Origin: Haloarcula mannanilytica
Lineage (GTDB): Archaea > Halobacteriota > Halobacteria > Halobacteriales > Haloarculaceae
Direction of reading: 5' to 3'
DNA length: 64,000 bases
NCBI RefSeq assembly: GCF_005406125.1
Contig: NZ_BIXZ01000006.1
Location: 62,001 to 126,000 of the forward strand
The notes under the pieces are model-generated. The model did not search any database. It was not told the origin of the DNA and was given only the letters and a program-made list of their open reading frames with translations. Made by a program: the position numbers and the translations under genes. This document shows, piece after piece, positions 35,243 to 44,579 of the stretch. How positions within the stretch are numbered: the first letter of the stretch is position 1; each line of letters starts with the position of its first letter.

Positions 35243-36283
35243 CTACAGCTTGACGAGGACCTTGATCGCTTCGCGCTCGTCCATCGCCTGATACCCCTCG
35301 GGGACGCCGTCGAGGTCAACGGTTTTCGTGAAAATCGGGGACGGGTCCAGCGTGCCCTGTAACACGTCAGCCAGCAGTTCGTCGGCGTAGGCGCGGACCG
35401 GTGCGACGCCGCCGCTGAGCGAGATGTTGTCGCCGAACAGCGAGAACATGTCGAGGCCCTGATCGTTGACGCCGTGGGGGACGCCAACGTAGCCGACGGT
35501 CCCGCCGGGCCGGCAAACGTCCGTCGCCGTGTCCATCGCCGAGGCTGCGCCGACACATTCGAGGACGTGATTCGCACCGCCGTCGGTCAAGTCTAGCGCG
35601 GCGTCGACGGCCTCCTGTCCGCGAGCCGACACGGTTTCAGTAGCGCCGAACGACGCCGCGAGTTCGAGGCGGTCCTCGTGGTGTCCCATCGCGATGATAC
35701 GTTCCGCGCCGAGGCGACGGGCCGCGAGTACGCCACACAGTCCGACGGCCCCATCACCGATTACGATGCAGGTGTCGCCCTCGTCGACGCCGGCGCTGAC
35801 CGCCGCGTGGTGGCCGGTTCCCATCACGTCCGTCAGTGGCAGAATGGCCTCTAGGGTGTCCTCGTCGTCGGCGTGGCGGTCGGGGACGCGGACGAGTGTT
35901 CCGTCGGCCTCCGTCGCCCGGACGTACTCGCCCTGGCCGCCGCCGTTGTCGCCGCCCCAGGAGTCGCCGTTTACGCAGGACGTGTGCAGTCCCTTGCGGC
36001 AGAACTCACACCGGCCACAGCTAATGACAAAGGGGGCGAACACTCGGTCACCGGGCTCGACTGAGCGAACGTCGTCGCCGACTTCTTCGACGATACCCAT
36101 CGGTTCGTGGCCGACACGGGACCCCTCCTCTCGGTCGCTCTGGCCGCGATAGAACCACAGGTCGGAGCCACAGACAGCGGTATGGGTTACCCGAACGATT
36201 GCGTCGGTAGGTGATTCGATCTCCGGTCGCGGGACCTCTTCGACGGTGATTTCGCCGGGACCGCGGTAAATGGCAGCGCGCAT
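35243..36283 (-). CDS. zinc-dependent alcohol dehydrogenase family protein
   Basis: This 346-residue MDR oxidoreductase has catalytic-zinc motif VCGSDLWFYRG, GHEPMG, a structural-zinc lobe with CGRCEFCRKGLHTSC, and coenzyme motif VIGDGAVGLCG. GDNGGGQGEYV and the zinc lobe resemble class III/threonine-dehydrogenase-like members. The ATG 36283 starts the family sequence MRAAIYRGPGE; a second ATG 39 bases upstream also has a TATA-like TTTTATAC before it. The gene is divergent from a flavoprotein gene. Substrate unknown. Confidence 0.85.
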   Translation of the reverse strand: MRAAIYRGPGEITVEEVPRPEIESPTDAIVRVTHTAVCGSDLWFYRGQSDREEGSRVGHEPMGIVEEVGDDVRSVEPGDRVFAPFVISCGRCEFCRKGLHTSCVNGDSWGGDNGGGQGEYVRATEADGTLVRVPDRHADDEDTLEAILPLTDVMGTGHHAAVSAGVDEGDTCIVIGDGAVGLCGVLAARRLGAERIIAMGHHEDRLELAASFGATETVSARGQEAVDAALDLTDGGANHVLECVGAASAMDTATDVCRPGGTVGYVGVPHGVNDQGLDMFSLFGDNISLSGGVAPVRAYADELLADVLQGTLDPSPIFTKTVDLDGVPEGYQAMDEREAIKVLVKL

Positions 36284-36397
36284 GGAGTTCGCTTTGGGAC
36301 GACGGTGGAAAATCGTTCTCATGCACTCTCAGCGTAGCGCCTTTGCAGGTTGTATAAAATGACAACAATTACCAGTGCCGAGACAGAATCCGGAGAC

Positions 36398-36976
36398 ATG
36401 ACGGACGTTATTATCGTCGGCGGCGGTCCCGCCGGCCTGAGCGCTGCACTGTTCGCACAGAAAAACGGGCTGGAAACGACGGTGTTTGACACCGACGGGA
36501 CCTGGATGCACAAAGCACATCTGTTCAACTACCTCGGTGTCGGATCACAGGACGGGTCCGCGTTCATGGAGACCGCCCGGACACAGGTCGACAGTTTCGA
36601 CGTTGACCGGAAGCAAGGAACGAAAGTAACCGACGTGGGGCAGACCGACGCCGGATTCGAGGTCACAACCGACGACGGGACACACGAGGCCGACTATCTC
36701 GTCCTCGCGACGGGGGCCAACCGGGACCTCGCTGACTCCCTGGGCTGTGACATGACCGATGAGGATGTCGTTGACGTGGACGTGACGATGGAGACGAGCG
36801 TCGACGATGCCTACGCGACGGGTGCGATGGTCCGAGCGGAGGAGTGGCAGGCCGTCATCTCGGCCGGCGACGGCGCGGCGGCGGCGCTGAATATTCTCAC
36901 GAAGGAGAAAGGGGAGCACTTCCACGACTTCGATACGCCCGCCGATGCGGATGCGCTGTTCGGCCCGTCGGAGTAA
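36398..36976 (+). CDS. short thioredoxin-reductase-like FAD protein
   Basis: This 192-residue protein carries VIIVGGGPAGLSAALFAQ, LFNYLGVG, LVLATGAN and the closing DAYATGAMVRAEEWQAVISA. It is the FAD half of a thioredoxin-reductase-like fold with no NADPH domain and no CxxC pair. It is related to the flavoprotein at 24774 by the shared N-Y-L-G block. It is probably an FAD-binding oxidoreductase needing a partner reductant. A TATAAAAT box lies at 36353-36360. Confidence 0.8.
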   Translation: MTDVIIVGGGPAGLSAALFAQKNGLETTVFDTDGTWMHKAHLFNYLGVGSQDGSAFMETARTQVDSFDVDRKQGTKVTDVGQTDAGFEVTTDDGTHEADYLVLATGANRDLADSLGCDMTDEDVVDVDVTMETSVDDAYATGAMVRAEEWQAVISAGDGAAAALNILTKEKGEHFHDFDTPADADALFGPSE

Positions 36977-37198
36977 GTCCTGAACTGTCCCGGGGGCGAC
37001 TCGTCCATTGCGAGCCCTCGAACATTGTTTTTACCCGCGTCGATTCACCAGTCGGAGACTAACGAGGACTCACAGCGCCGATCTCGGGACCCACCGTAGA
37101 TAAGCAGGTGTGTAATCCGCTGTGTCAGTTTCCTCGCCTTCTCGCTGTGGCTGTTTCGGCATCACAAGGCGACGGACCGAATTATCGACTGATTCACT

Positions 37199-37768
37199 AT
37201 GGTGTCGAAGGGCTTACTGCCTTCTGTGAAGGAGTTCGAGTTCACCATCAGGTTCACTGCGGGCACCGACCCGGTAATGGACCTGTTTCAGGAGTACCCG
37301 ACGCTACGACTCCGGAACGCGACCTGTACCGTCACCGGCGATGCAATGTGGCGAATCGACCACGTGGACGGTCCCGCTGACGCCATCTCGGCCTTTGACG
37401 ACGTGTTTCTCGATGATAGCCACTGCAACGAGTGCCTCGACGAGCACTGCTGTTCCGGGACGCGGGAATACCAGATTCTCGACCGCCGACCGACCGCCCG
37501 GACTGTCTACACCTACCATACAAAGACAGACCGGTGCTGTGCCGTCCCCGCTATCGTCACCGACCACATTGGCGACGGCGTCGTCTACGAATCGAACCGC
37601 ACTGGCGGCGAGTATCGATGGCGGGTGTTGTCACCGGTCGATACGTCTCTAGATGCGCTGTTTGACCAACTCGACTCATCGCTTAGGGACGGGCTAACGT
37701 TAAATATCGACCGCATGGGGAACGCCGAACTCTGGCGCGATAAAACGCAACCTGCGTTTCCGCACTGA
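37199..37768 (+). CDS. DmsR/bacterio-opsin-activator-like regulator lacking its HTH
   Basis: This 189-residue protein matches the N-terminal sensor part of haloarchaeal HTH_10 regulators: KEFEFTIRFTAG, then HCNECLDEHCCSGTREYQIL with clustered Cys, CCAVPAIVTDHIGDGVVYES, YRWRVLSPVD and LRDGLTLNIDRMGN. Those regulators normally continue with a C-terminal HTH of about 50 residues; here the frame stops after TQPAFPH. No clear HTH follows in any frame (one +1 frame continues with ELSDAF for 20 residues and stops). It looks truncated or an HTH-less sensor. Confidence 0.65.
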   Translation: MVSKGLLPSVKEFEFTIRFTAGTDPVMDLFQEYPTLRLRNATCTVTGDAMWRIDHVDGPADAISAFDDVFLDDSHCNECLDEHCCSGTREYQILDRRPTARTVYTYHTKTDRCCAVPAIVTDHIGDGVVYESNRTGGEYRWRVLSPVDTSLDALFDQLDSSLRDGLTLNIDRMGNAELWRDKTQPAFPH

Positions 37769-37856
37769 ACTTTCAGACGCTTTCAATGGCGTATACTGTG
37801 TATTAGAATGTAATGCGCCTGCTATTTAAACACCAGTTCGACAGCGCGTCGGGAAA

Positions 37857-38597
37857 TCAGTGGACCGACCGGTCGTCGCTCTCGTCGATGCCTTCGATCG
37901 GATCGGCGTTGCCGAAGGCTGGTTCGGGTCCGTCTCCGGCTGCGGCCCACTCGCAGGCGTTGGCGAGGACCTGCTGGATCTCCTCGTTGTGGTAGATCGG
38001 ATAGGTCTCGTGGCCCGGCCGAAAATAGAAGACCCGGCCTGCACCCCGGCGGTAGCAACAGCCCGACCGGAACACCTCGCCGCCCTCGAACCAGGAGTTG
38101 AACACGAGTGTGTCCGGCGCGGGAATGTCGAAGCGTTCCCCGTACATCTCAGTCGCCGGTAGTTCGATATACTCGTCGACACCGTCGGCGATGGGATGGC
38201 CAGGTTCGACTACCCACAGTCGCTCGGTCTCGGCGGCTTCACGCCACTTCAGACTGCAGGTCGTCCCCATCAATTCGCGGAAGATTTTCGAATAGTGGCC
38301 GGAGTGGAGGACGATGAGGCCCATCCCGTCGAGGACTCGCTCTTTCACTCGGGCGACGACTCCGTCGTCTACCTGGTCGTGGGCGGCATGGCCCCACCAG
38401 GTCAGCACGTCCGTCTTTGCCAGTACCTCCTCGGTCAGTCCGTGTTCTGGCTCCTGTAGCGTCGCGGTTCCCGTGTCGAACCCACGGTTTTCGAGCGCCG
38501 CGGCGATAGCGCCGTGAATCCCGTCGGGGTACAGATCCGCGACCGCCTCGTGTTCCTGTTCGTGGACGTTCTCGTTCCAAACCGTGACGTGTGTCAT
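37857..38597 (-). CDS. ThuA-domain protein (trehalose-utilisation type)
   Basis: This 246-residue class I glutamine-amidotransferase-like fold has [14 protein letters not shown] at the start, [28 protein letters not shown] and [22 protein letters not shown], all typical of ThuA. Bacterial ThuA acts in disaccharide (trehalose, maltitol) catabolism, but the catalytic role is not well defined. It converges with the DmsR-like gene. The longer in-frame extension upstream of 38597 is not family-like. Confidence 0.88.
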   Translation of the reverse strand: MTHVTVWNENVHEQEHEAVADLYPDGIHGAIAAALENRGFDTGTATLQEPEHGLTEEVLAKTDVLTWWGHAAHDQVDDGVVARVKERVLDGMGLIVLHSGHYSKIFRELMGTTCSLKWREAAETERLWVVEPGHPIADGVDEYIELPATEMYGERFDIPAPDTLVFNSWFEGGEVFRSGCCYRRGAGRVFYFRPGHETYPIYHNEEIQQVLANACEWAAAGDGPEPAFGNADPIEGIDESDDRSVH

Positions 38598-39255
38598 GGC
38601 ATGTGGTTTCCCTGTCGCCCGTAACGACGTTCGCCAAGCGGCAATCCGTGCGACCGGTGGCTGCCGTTCGCCATGGCCCTGCACTGAGAGGCCTCTGCGA
38701 TGTCCTATCGGAGATCGTGCCCTCCAACTCAGTGCCGGGTGTCTGGTTCGTAAACACCGCGCGCCAGTGCTGTCCCAGCGGGGGTATGAGTGGCTTGCGT
38801 CTGGCCCCCCATCCAGCCTGATTTCGAGCCACGTCCACAGGACTGTGAATACGGTCTTCAAACTGCCGAATACAGACGACTGTATCGGTCTCCTGTGGGA
38901 GTACACTCGAGTGAAATCGTGGCGTAAACCACCGCTATCCCGGATACACACGACTGTACCTCGTTGTGCTCGCTCAGTTGGCATATCCCCTGATTTTCAC
39001 GCTTACAGCGATTCTCGCTCCCGTTTCCGAGACATTCTGTGTAGATAATAATGTAAACAGTAGATAAGTATAAATACTGCCTGCCGGACGACGTGACTGA
39101 TGCACCCTACCAGAAACCACTGTATCGGAAGGTTTCGAGCGATAGAGCCGTGTCCCGAGGTGGTTCGGAAATGAGATATCGTAACCGCCTCCTGGGCCAC
39201 GTAGCTAGTGAACGTGCGAACTGTCCGAACGAACGGATATCGGGGGTGAAAACAT
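38598..39255. other. 658-bp intergenic region
   Basis: This region separates the divergent ThuA and lactate permease genes. Frames within it have poor codon character and no family signature. A TATA-like dyad AGTATAAATACT (39068-39079) about 180 bp upstream of the permease suggests its promoter with a leader. No RNA gene or insertion sequence is evident. Confidence 0.4.
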
Positions 39256-41034
39256 ATGTCTGAGCACACGCTGGTGCTCCTTGCACTGCTGCCGCTGGCG
39301 ACAATTGCGGTGCTGATGGTCGGACTGTACCAGCCCGCGACGCGGACGATGCCTATCGCGTGGGCAGTGGCGGCTGTCGCCGCCTTCGTCGGCTGGCAGA
39401 TGTCGCCACAGCTGATCGCCGCCGCGTCGATACGCGGTGCGCTGACGGCGACCAGAATCCTGGTCATCGTGTTCGGGGCGATACTCTTGCTGTACACGCT
39501 GAAACAGTCCGGCGCGTTCGAGGTCATCAATGCCGGGTTCTCCTCGATCAGCGACGACCGGCGCGTGCAGGTCATCCTGCTCGTCTTCCTCATGGGGTCG
39601 TTCATCGAGGGCGCAGCCGGCTTCGGGACGCCCGCGGCCATCGTCGGCCCGCTGCTGGTCGGCCTGGGCTTCCCGCCGTTAGCAGCGGTGGTCGTTGCAC
39701 TCACAGGGAACATTCTCGCAATCACCTTCGGTGCTGTCGGAACGCCGCTGATTATCGGACTGCGTGACGTAGTGTTCGCAGAGGGCACGGGCGCGGCACA
39801 GCAGGTGCTCCAGCAGGGCGGCTTCGAAAGCGTCGGCGCGTACGTCGCCCAGATCGGTGTGTGGGCGGCGATTATCCACGCCATCGTCGGTATCGCGATT
39901 CCTTTCATCGGGGTCGCCATGATGACCCGCTTCTTCGGCGAGGAGCGGTCGATCAAGCCCGCGCTCGAAGTCCTCCCGCTGTGCCTGTTCGCGTGGGCTT
40001 CCTTCGCAGTCCCCTACGTCGCCACCGCGTACTTCCTCGGCCCGACGTTCCCGGGCCTGCTGGGTGCGATGGTCGGGCTGCTCGTGGTCACGACCACGCT
40101 GCGCGCCGGCTACTTCCTCCCCGAGGAGGAGTGGGACTTCGGCCCCCAGGACCAGTGGCCGGACCACTGGATCGGCAGTATCGAACCCGGAGAGGGCGTC
40201 GGTACTACCACGGGTGGCAGCCGGGAGGGGACTGTCGCGGCTGACGGCGGCACGGCATCCTTCGCGGAGTCCCACTCGCAGGATATGTCGCTTGGCATGG
40301 CCTGGCTGCCGTACCTCCTCGTGGCCGCACTGCTCGTCGTGACCCGCGTCGTGAGTCCGATTCAGGAGTTCCTGTCGACGAACGGTGTTCTCCTGTGGAG
40401 CAACATCCTGGGGACGCCGTTCTCGGAAGGCGTCGAGCTGTTCTACCTCCCCGGGAGCCTCTTCGTTCTCGTCGCCGTTCTCACGTACGCACTGCATGGG
40501 ATGAACACCGATGAAATCAAAGCGTCTTGGAGTGAAGCGCTCCGGAACATTGCGCCGGCCGTTGTCGCGCTGTGGTTCGCGGTCGCGACGGTTATGATAA
40601 TGCAACGGACCGGCAGTGCCGTCGTGCTGGAGGCCGCGCCGATCAACTCCGGAATGCTCGGCCTGCTGTCGGAGATCACGGCGAGTGGGACCGGTCAGAT
40701 GTTCCCGTTCTTCTCGGGCTTCATCGGTGCGTTCGGCGCGTTCATCGCCGGATCGAACACAGTCAGTGACATCCTGTTCGGACTGTTCCAGTTCCAGGCT
40801 GCCCAGCAGATCGGTGCGCCGACCCAGATCGTCGTCGCCGCACAAGCAGTCGGCGGCGCAATCGGCAACCTGATCGCGATCCACAACGTGGTCGCCGCCC
40901 TCACAGTGGTCGGTCTCATCGGTGAGGAGGGCCGCGTCATCCGTCTGGAACTGATACCGGTGCTGTACTACGGTGTGTTCACAGGTATACTGACGCTCAT
41001 CCTGGCGTACGTCGTGGCACCGGGCGCGTTCTAA
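39256..41034 (+). CDS. lctP: L-lactate permease family transporter
   Basis: This 592-residue membrane protein has about 13-14 helices. The LctP signature [16 protein letters not shown] is present near residue 115. A hydrophilic loop of about 60 residues sits in the middle ([13 protein letters not shown]). The next gene, 23 bp downstream, is a large FAD/Fe-S hydroxy-acid dehydrogenase, so the pair should import and oxidise lactate or glycolate. Confidence 0.92.
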   Translation: MSEHTLVLLALLPLATIAVLMVGLYQPATRTMPIAWAVAAVAAFVGWQMSPQLIAAASIRGALTATRILVIVFGAILLLYTLKQSGAFEVINAGFSSISDDRRVQVILLVFLMGSFIEGAAGFGTPAAIVGPLLVGLGFPPLAAVVVALTGNILAITFGAVGTPLIIGLRDVVFAEGTGAAQQVLQQGGFESVGAYVAQIGVWAAIIHAIVGIAIPFIGVAMMTRFFGEERSIKPALEVLPLCLFAWASFAVPYVATAYFLGPTFPGLLGAMVGLLVVTTTLRAGYFLPEEEWDFGPQDQWPDHWIGSIEPGEGVGTTTGGSREGTVAADGGTASFAESHSQDMSLGMAWLPYLLVAALLVVTRVVSPIQEFLSTNGVLLWSNILGTPFSEGVELFYLPGSLFVLVAVLTYALHGMNTDEIKASWSEALRNIAPAVVALWFAVATVMIMQRTGSAVVLEAAPINSGMLGLLSEITASGTGQMFPFFSGFIGAFGAFIAGSNTVSDILFGLFQFQAAQQIGAPTQIVVAAQAVGGAIGNLIAIHNVVAALTVVGLIGEEGRVIRLELIPVLYYGVFTGILTLILAYVVAPGAF

Positions 41035-41057
41035 CTCGACTCACTCTCTTTCTACTC

Positions 41058-44000
41058 ATGGCATACGACTCCCGACCCCCCGAGCAGCGTACTCCGGCGA
41101 CAGACCCGAGCGCGAACTACGATTACCAAGGCGACAGCGGCCACCGACCAGACCTCGTAGCGGCCCTGGAGCGCCGCGTGGACGGCGATGTACGCTTCGA
41201 TACCTACACCCGAGAGCTGTTTGCGACCGACGCGAGCGCCTACGAGCAGCTCCCAATCGGTGTCGTCTCACCCGTTTCGACCGAGGACGTGGTCGCGGTG
41301 ATGACGTACTGCGCCGACGAGGGCATCCCTGTCCTTCCACGGGGCGGCGGGACCAGTCTCGCCGGACAGGCCGTCAACGAGGCGGTCGTCCTCGATTTCA
41401 AGCGACACATGGACGAGGCGCTGTCGGTCGACCCCGAGGCCCAACAGGCTCGCGCGCAGGCCGGTATCACCATCGCTCGGCTCAACGACCACCTCGAACC
41501 ACATGGGCTGAAGTTCGCGCCGGATCCTGCCTGGGGCGACAAGAGCGTCCTCGGCGGCGCAATCGGGAACAACACGACTGGCGCACACTCGCTGAAATAC
41601 GGCAAGACCGACGCCTACATCGAGGAGTGCGAGGTCGTACTCGCAGATGGGACCCACACGACCTTCGGCTGGGTCGACGTTGAGGACCTCGAAGCACGGG
41701 CGGCCGAGGCCGGCCCGGACGCCGACCTCGAAACGCGTATCTACGCCGAAGTCGCTCGCATTCTCGAAGAGGATGGCGCGGAAATCGACGCAAAATATCC
41801 GGACCTCAAACGCAACGTCTCGGGGTATAACCTGGATGAACTGGTCGACAGCGCCAGGGAGCGTGGTGCGGTCAATCTTGCCAGACTGCTCGCCGGGAGC
41901 GAGGGGACGCTGGCCGTCGTGACGGAAGCGACGGTCTCGCTCGAACCCGTTCCCAACGCTACAGCCGTCGCCATGCTGACCTACGACGACATCATCTCGG
42001 CGATGCGGGACGTGGCCCCCATTCTCGACCACGACCCTTCGGCCGTGGAGGTGATGGACGACGTGCTCTTGGATCTCGCCGCGGAGACCCCGGAATTCGC
42101 CGATGTCGTCGGTCTGCTCCCCGAAGAGACCGACTCGACGCTGCTCGTCGAGTTCTACGCCGACTCGGCCGACGATGGCGCACAGAAAGTCGCCGACCTG
42201 CTCGCCGACCGGCTTCCGGGCTACGACGCCAGAGAATCACCGAGCGACGGGGCAACAGCTGTCACCGACGCTCCGGTCCACGCCGTCGACGCGCTGGAAG
42301 CCTACGACGCGGACCGGCAGGCGAAGTTCTGGAAGATGCGCAAAGCCGGACTGCCGATTCTGCTGTCGCGGACCGGCGACGACAAGCACTGGCCGTTCGT
42401 CGAGGACACGGCCGTCCCGGCCGAGAACCTCCCGGAGTACGTTGCCGATATTCGGGAGCTGTTCGACGAGCACGACACCTTCGCGTCGTACTACGCTCAT
42501 GCCGGCCCCGGCGTCCTCCATATCAGGCCGCTGTTGAACCTGAAATCCGAGGCTGGTATCGAGACGATGGAAGCGATCTCGGACGCCATCACGGACCTCG
42601 TCGTCCAGTACGACGGGTCGGTGTCGGGGGAACACGGCGACGGTCGCGCCAGAACCCAGTGGAACCGCAAACTGTACGGCGACGACCTCTGGGAGACGTT
42701 CCGGGACCTGAAGTCGGCGTTTGACCCCGACTGGCGTCTGAATCCGGGCAACATCTGCGGCGACCACGATCCGGCCGAGAGCCTCCGATACGATCCGGAC
42801 TACGAGTTCGACGCGGGCTTCGAGCCGACGCTCGACTGGGACAACGAGAACGGGTTCCAGGGGATGGTCGAACTCTGTCACGGCTGTGCGGGCTGTACCG
42901 GCCACCAGGAGACCACCGGCGGCGTCATGTGTCCGACCTACCGCGCCGCCGAGGAGGAGATCACTAGCACGCGCGGCCGGGCCAACATGCTCCGGTCGGC
43001 GATGGACGGCGACCTTCCCGATGATCCCTTTGAGGAGGAATTTGTCACGGAAGTACTGGACCTCTGTATCGGCTGTAAGGGCTGCAAGAAGGACTGCCCG
43101 AGCGGCGTCGACATGGCCAAACTCAAAGCCGAGGTGGTCCACGAGCACCACCAGCGCGAAGGCATCTCGCTGCGGGACAAACTGTTCGCCAACGTCGAGA
43201 CGGTGCTCTCGGTCGGGAGCGCGTTCGCTCCGGTGTCGAATTGGCTGATGGACCTGCCGGGCTCGGGACTCCTCATGGAGAAGACGGTCGGCATCACGCG
43301 TGAGCGGACGTTACCGGCCTTTCACCGGAGGACGTTCCGGGACTGGTGGGCGGACCGCGGCGGGGCACAGGTCCCGGCAGCCGAAGCCGACCGGAAGGCG
43401 CTCGTGCTCGCCGACCCGTATACGAACTACAGCCACCCGGATGTCGGGAAAGCGGCCGTGCGGGTGCTGGAGGCGGCGGGCATTCACGTAGCAGTGCCCG
43501 ACGACGTGACCGACAGCGGACGGCCAGCGTACTCAAAGAGCATGCTGGACCACGCCCGCGAGACGGCCCAGGCGAACGTCAGCACGCTGACCCCGCGGAT
43601 CCGCGAGGGCTGGGACGTGGTCACCATCGAACCCTCCGATGCGGTCATGTATCAGGTCGACTACCGGGACCTGCTGTCGGGCGACGATGCCGAGATAGTT
43701 GCGGAGAACACGTACGGCGTCTGTGAGTACCTCGACACGTTCCGGCTGGGGGAGGCCATTGCCTTCGATGAACCGGGCGACTCGCTGGCGTATCACGGCC
43801 ACTGTCACCAGAAAGCGACGAAGAAGGACCACCACGCCGTCGGCGTCCTCAGACGGGCCGGGTACGATGTCGATCCGCTGGATTCGGGCTGTTGCGGGAT
43901 GGCCGGGAGCTTCGGCTATGAGGCCGAACACTACTCGATGAGTGCGGGTATCGCCGATCTCCTCTTTGGACAGATCGACGACTCGCCCGCCGAGCAGGTC

Positions 44001-44102
44001 GTCGCGCCCGGCGCGTCCTGCCGGTCCCAACTTGAGGATTTCGGGGACAGTGAGACGGAGCCGCCACATCCTATCGAGATGGTCGCGGCGGCACTCGATT
44101 AG
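41058..44102 (+). CDS. FAD-linked D-lactate/glycolate dehydrogenase fused to 4Fe-4S and CCG domains
   Basis: This 1014-residue protein has an FAD-binding PCMH domain (about 65-240, with PRGGGTSLAGQAV), a FAD-oxidase C-terminal domain (about 290-570, with SGEHGDGRARTQW), 4Fe-4S motifs (CHGCAGCTGHQ about 606, CIGCKGCKKDCPSG about 670) and cysteine-rich CCG domains (HGHCHQKATKK about 912, GCCGMAGSFGYE about 943). This is the Dld/GlcD plus GlpC-type fusion, a membrane-associated enzyme passing electrons to quinone. It forms an operon with the lactate permease. Confidence 0.92.
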   Translation: MAYDSRPPEQRTPATDPSANYDYQGDSGHRPDLVAALERRVDGDVRFDTYTRELFATDASAYEQLPIGVVSPVSTEDVVAVMTYCADEGIPVLPRGGGTSLAGQAVNEAVVLDFKRHMDEALSVDPEAQQARAQAGITIARLNDHLEPHGLKFAPDPAWGDKSVLGGAIGNNTTGAHSLKYGKTDAYIEECEVVLADGTHTTFGWVDVEDLEARAAEAGPDADLETRIYAEVARILEEDGAEIDAKYPDLKRNVSGYNLDELVDSARERGAVNLARLLAGSEGTLAVVTEATVSLEPVPNATAVAMLTYDDIISAMRDVAPILDHDPSAVEVMDDVLLDLAAETPEFADVVGLLPEETDSTLLVEFYADSADDGAQKVADLLADRLPGYDARESPSDGATAVTDAPVHAVDALEAYDADRQAKFWKMRKAGLPILLSRTGDDKHWPFVEDTAVPAENLPEYVADIRELFDEHDTFASYYAHAGPGVLHIRPLLNLKSEAGIETMEAISDAITDLVVQYDGSVSGEHGDGRARTQWNRKLYGDDLWETFRDLKSAFDPDWRLNPGNICGDHDPAESLRYDPDYEFDAGFEPTLDWDNENGFQGMVELCHGCAGCTGHQETTGGVMCPTYRAAEEEITSTRGRANMLRSAMDGDLPDDPFEEEFVTEVLDLCIGCKGCKKDCPSGVDMAKLKAEVVHEHHQREGISLRDKLFANVETVLSVGSAFAPVSNWLMDLPGSGLLMEKTVGITRERTLPAFHRRTFRDWWADRGGAQVPAAEADRKALVLADPYTNYSHPDVGKAAVRVLEAAGIHVAVPDDVTDSGRPAYSKSMLDHARETAQANVSTLTPRIREGWDVVTIEPSDAVMYQVDYRDLLSGDDAEIVAENTYGVCEYLDTFRLGEAIAFDEPGDSLAYHGHCHQKATKKDHHAVGVLRRAGYDVDPLDSGCCGMAGSFGYEAEHYSMSAGIADLLFGQIDDSPAEQVVAPGASCRSQLEDFGDSETEPPHPIEMVAAALD

Positions 44103-44132
44103 GACGGCGTGTCGGGTACCATCGGACTGTGG

Positions 44133-44579
44133 TCAGAACCCGATGCCGTCCCGCTGCCTTACTGTCACGCCGTGGCCCTCTACCGTCGACTGAAGCGCTT
44201 GCGTGAACGGTTCGGTGTCGAACTGCCCGTGGACTCTGACCGTGGTCGCGGCACCTGTCCGCGGCCGCGCTGTTATCTTTGGCCGACCGACACGACCGCC
44301 CGAGTGGATGTCGATTCCGTCGAGGGTATCGTACGGCTGCGTTTCGACCGCTTCGGCGGTTTCGATGGCCGCGGGCACGCCCTCCTCGACTACTCGTGAC
44401 GCGAACGCGGCGGCTCGCTGATCGGGGGACCCGAACACCAAGTCGACGGGCGTCAGGTAGTCGTATTCGACAAAGTAGGCCCGCTCCGTACAGAACAACA
44501 CGTCGAGCAGCCGGAGCGGGTACGACCCCCGCATCGTGTAATGCAGGTGGACGCGGAGTTCGTCGGTCACGAGAACCAC
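44133..44579 (-). CDS. unknown haloarchaeal protein downstream of Nramp-like gene
   Basis: This 148-residue protein is unrecognised. It is mixed alpha/beta (LRVHLHYTMRGSYPLRLLD, YFVEYDYLTPVD) with a Gly/Arg-rich segment near 95-110. Its start overlaps the end of the Nramp-like gene by 13 bp, so the genes are cotranscribed and the protein may be an accessory of that transporter. Confidence 0.65.
   Translation of the reverse strand: MVLVTDELRVHLHYTMRGSYPLRLLDVLFCTERAYFVEYDYLTPVDLVFGSPDQRAAAFASRVVEEGVPAAIETAEAVETQPYDTLDGIDIHSGGRVGRPKITARPRTGAATTVRVHGQFDTEPFTQALQSTVEGHGVTVRQRDGIGF

Noticed and set aside
38598-39255. Possible transposase remnant between ThuA and lactate permease
   Set aside because: Frames here show no transposase motif, no terminal repeats or target duplications were found by eye.
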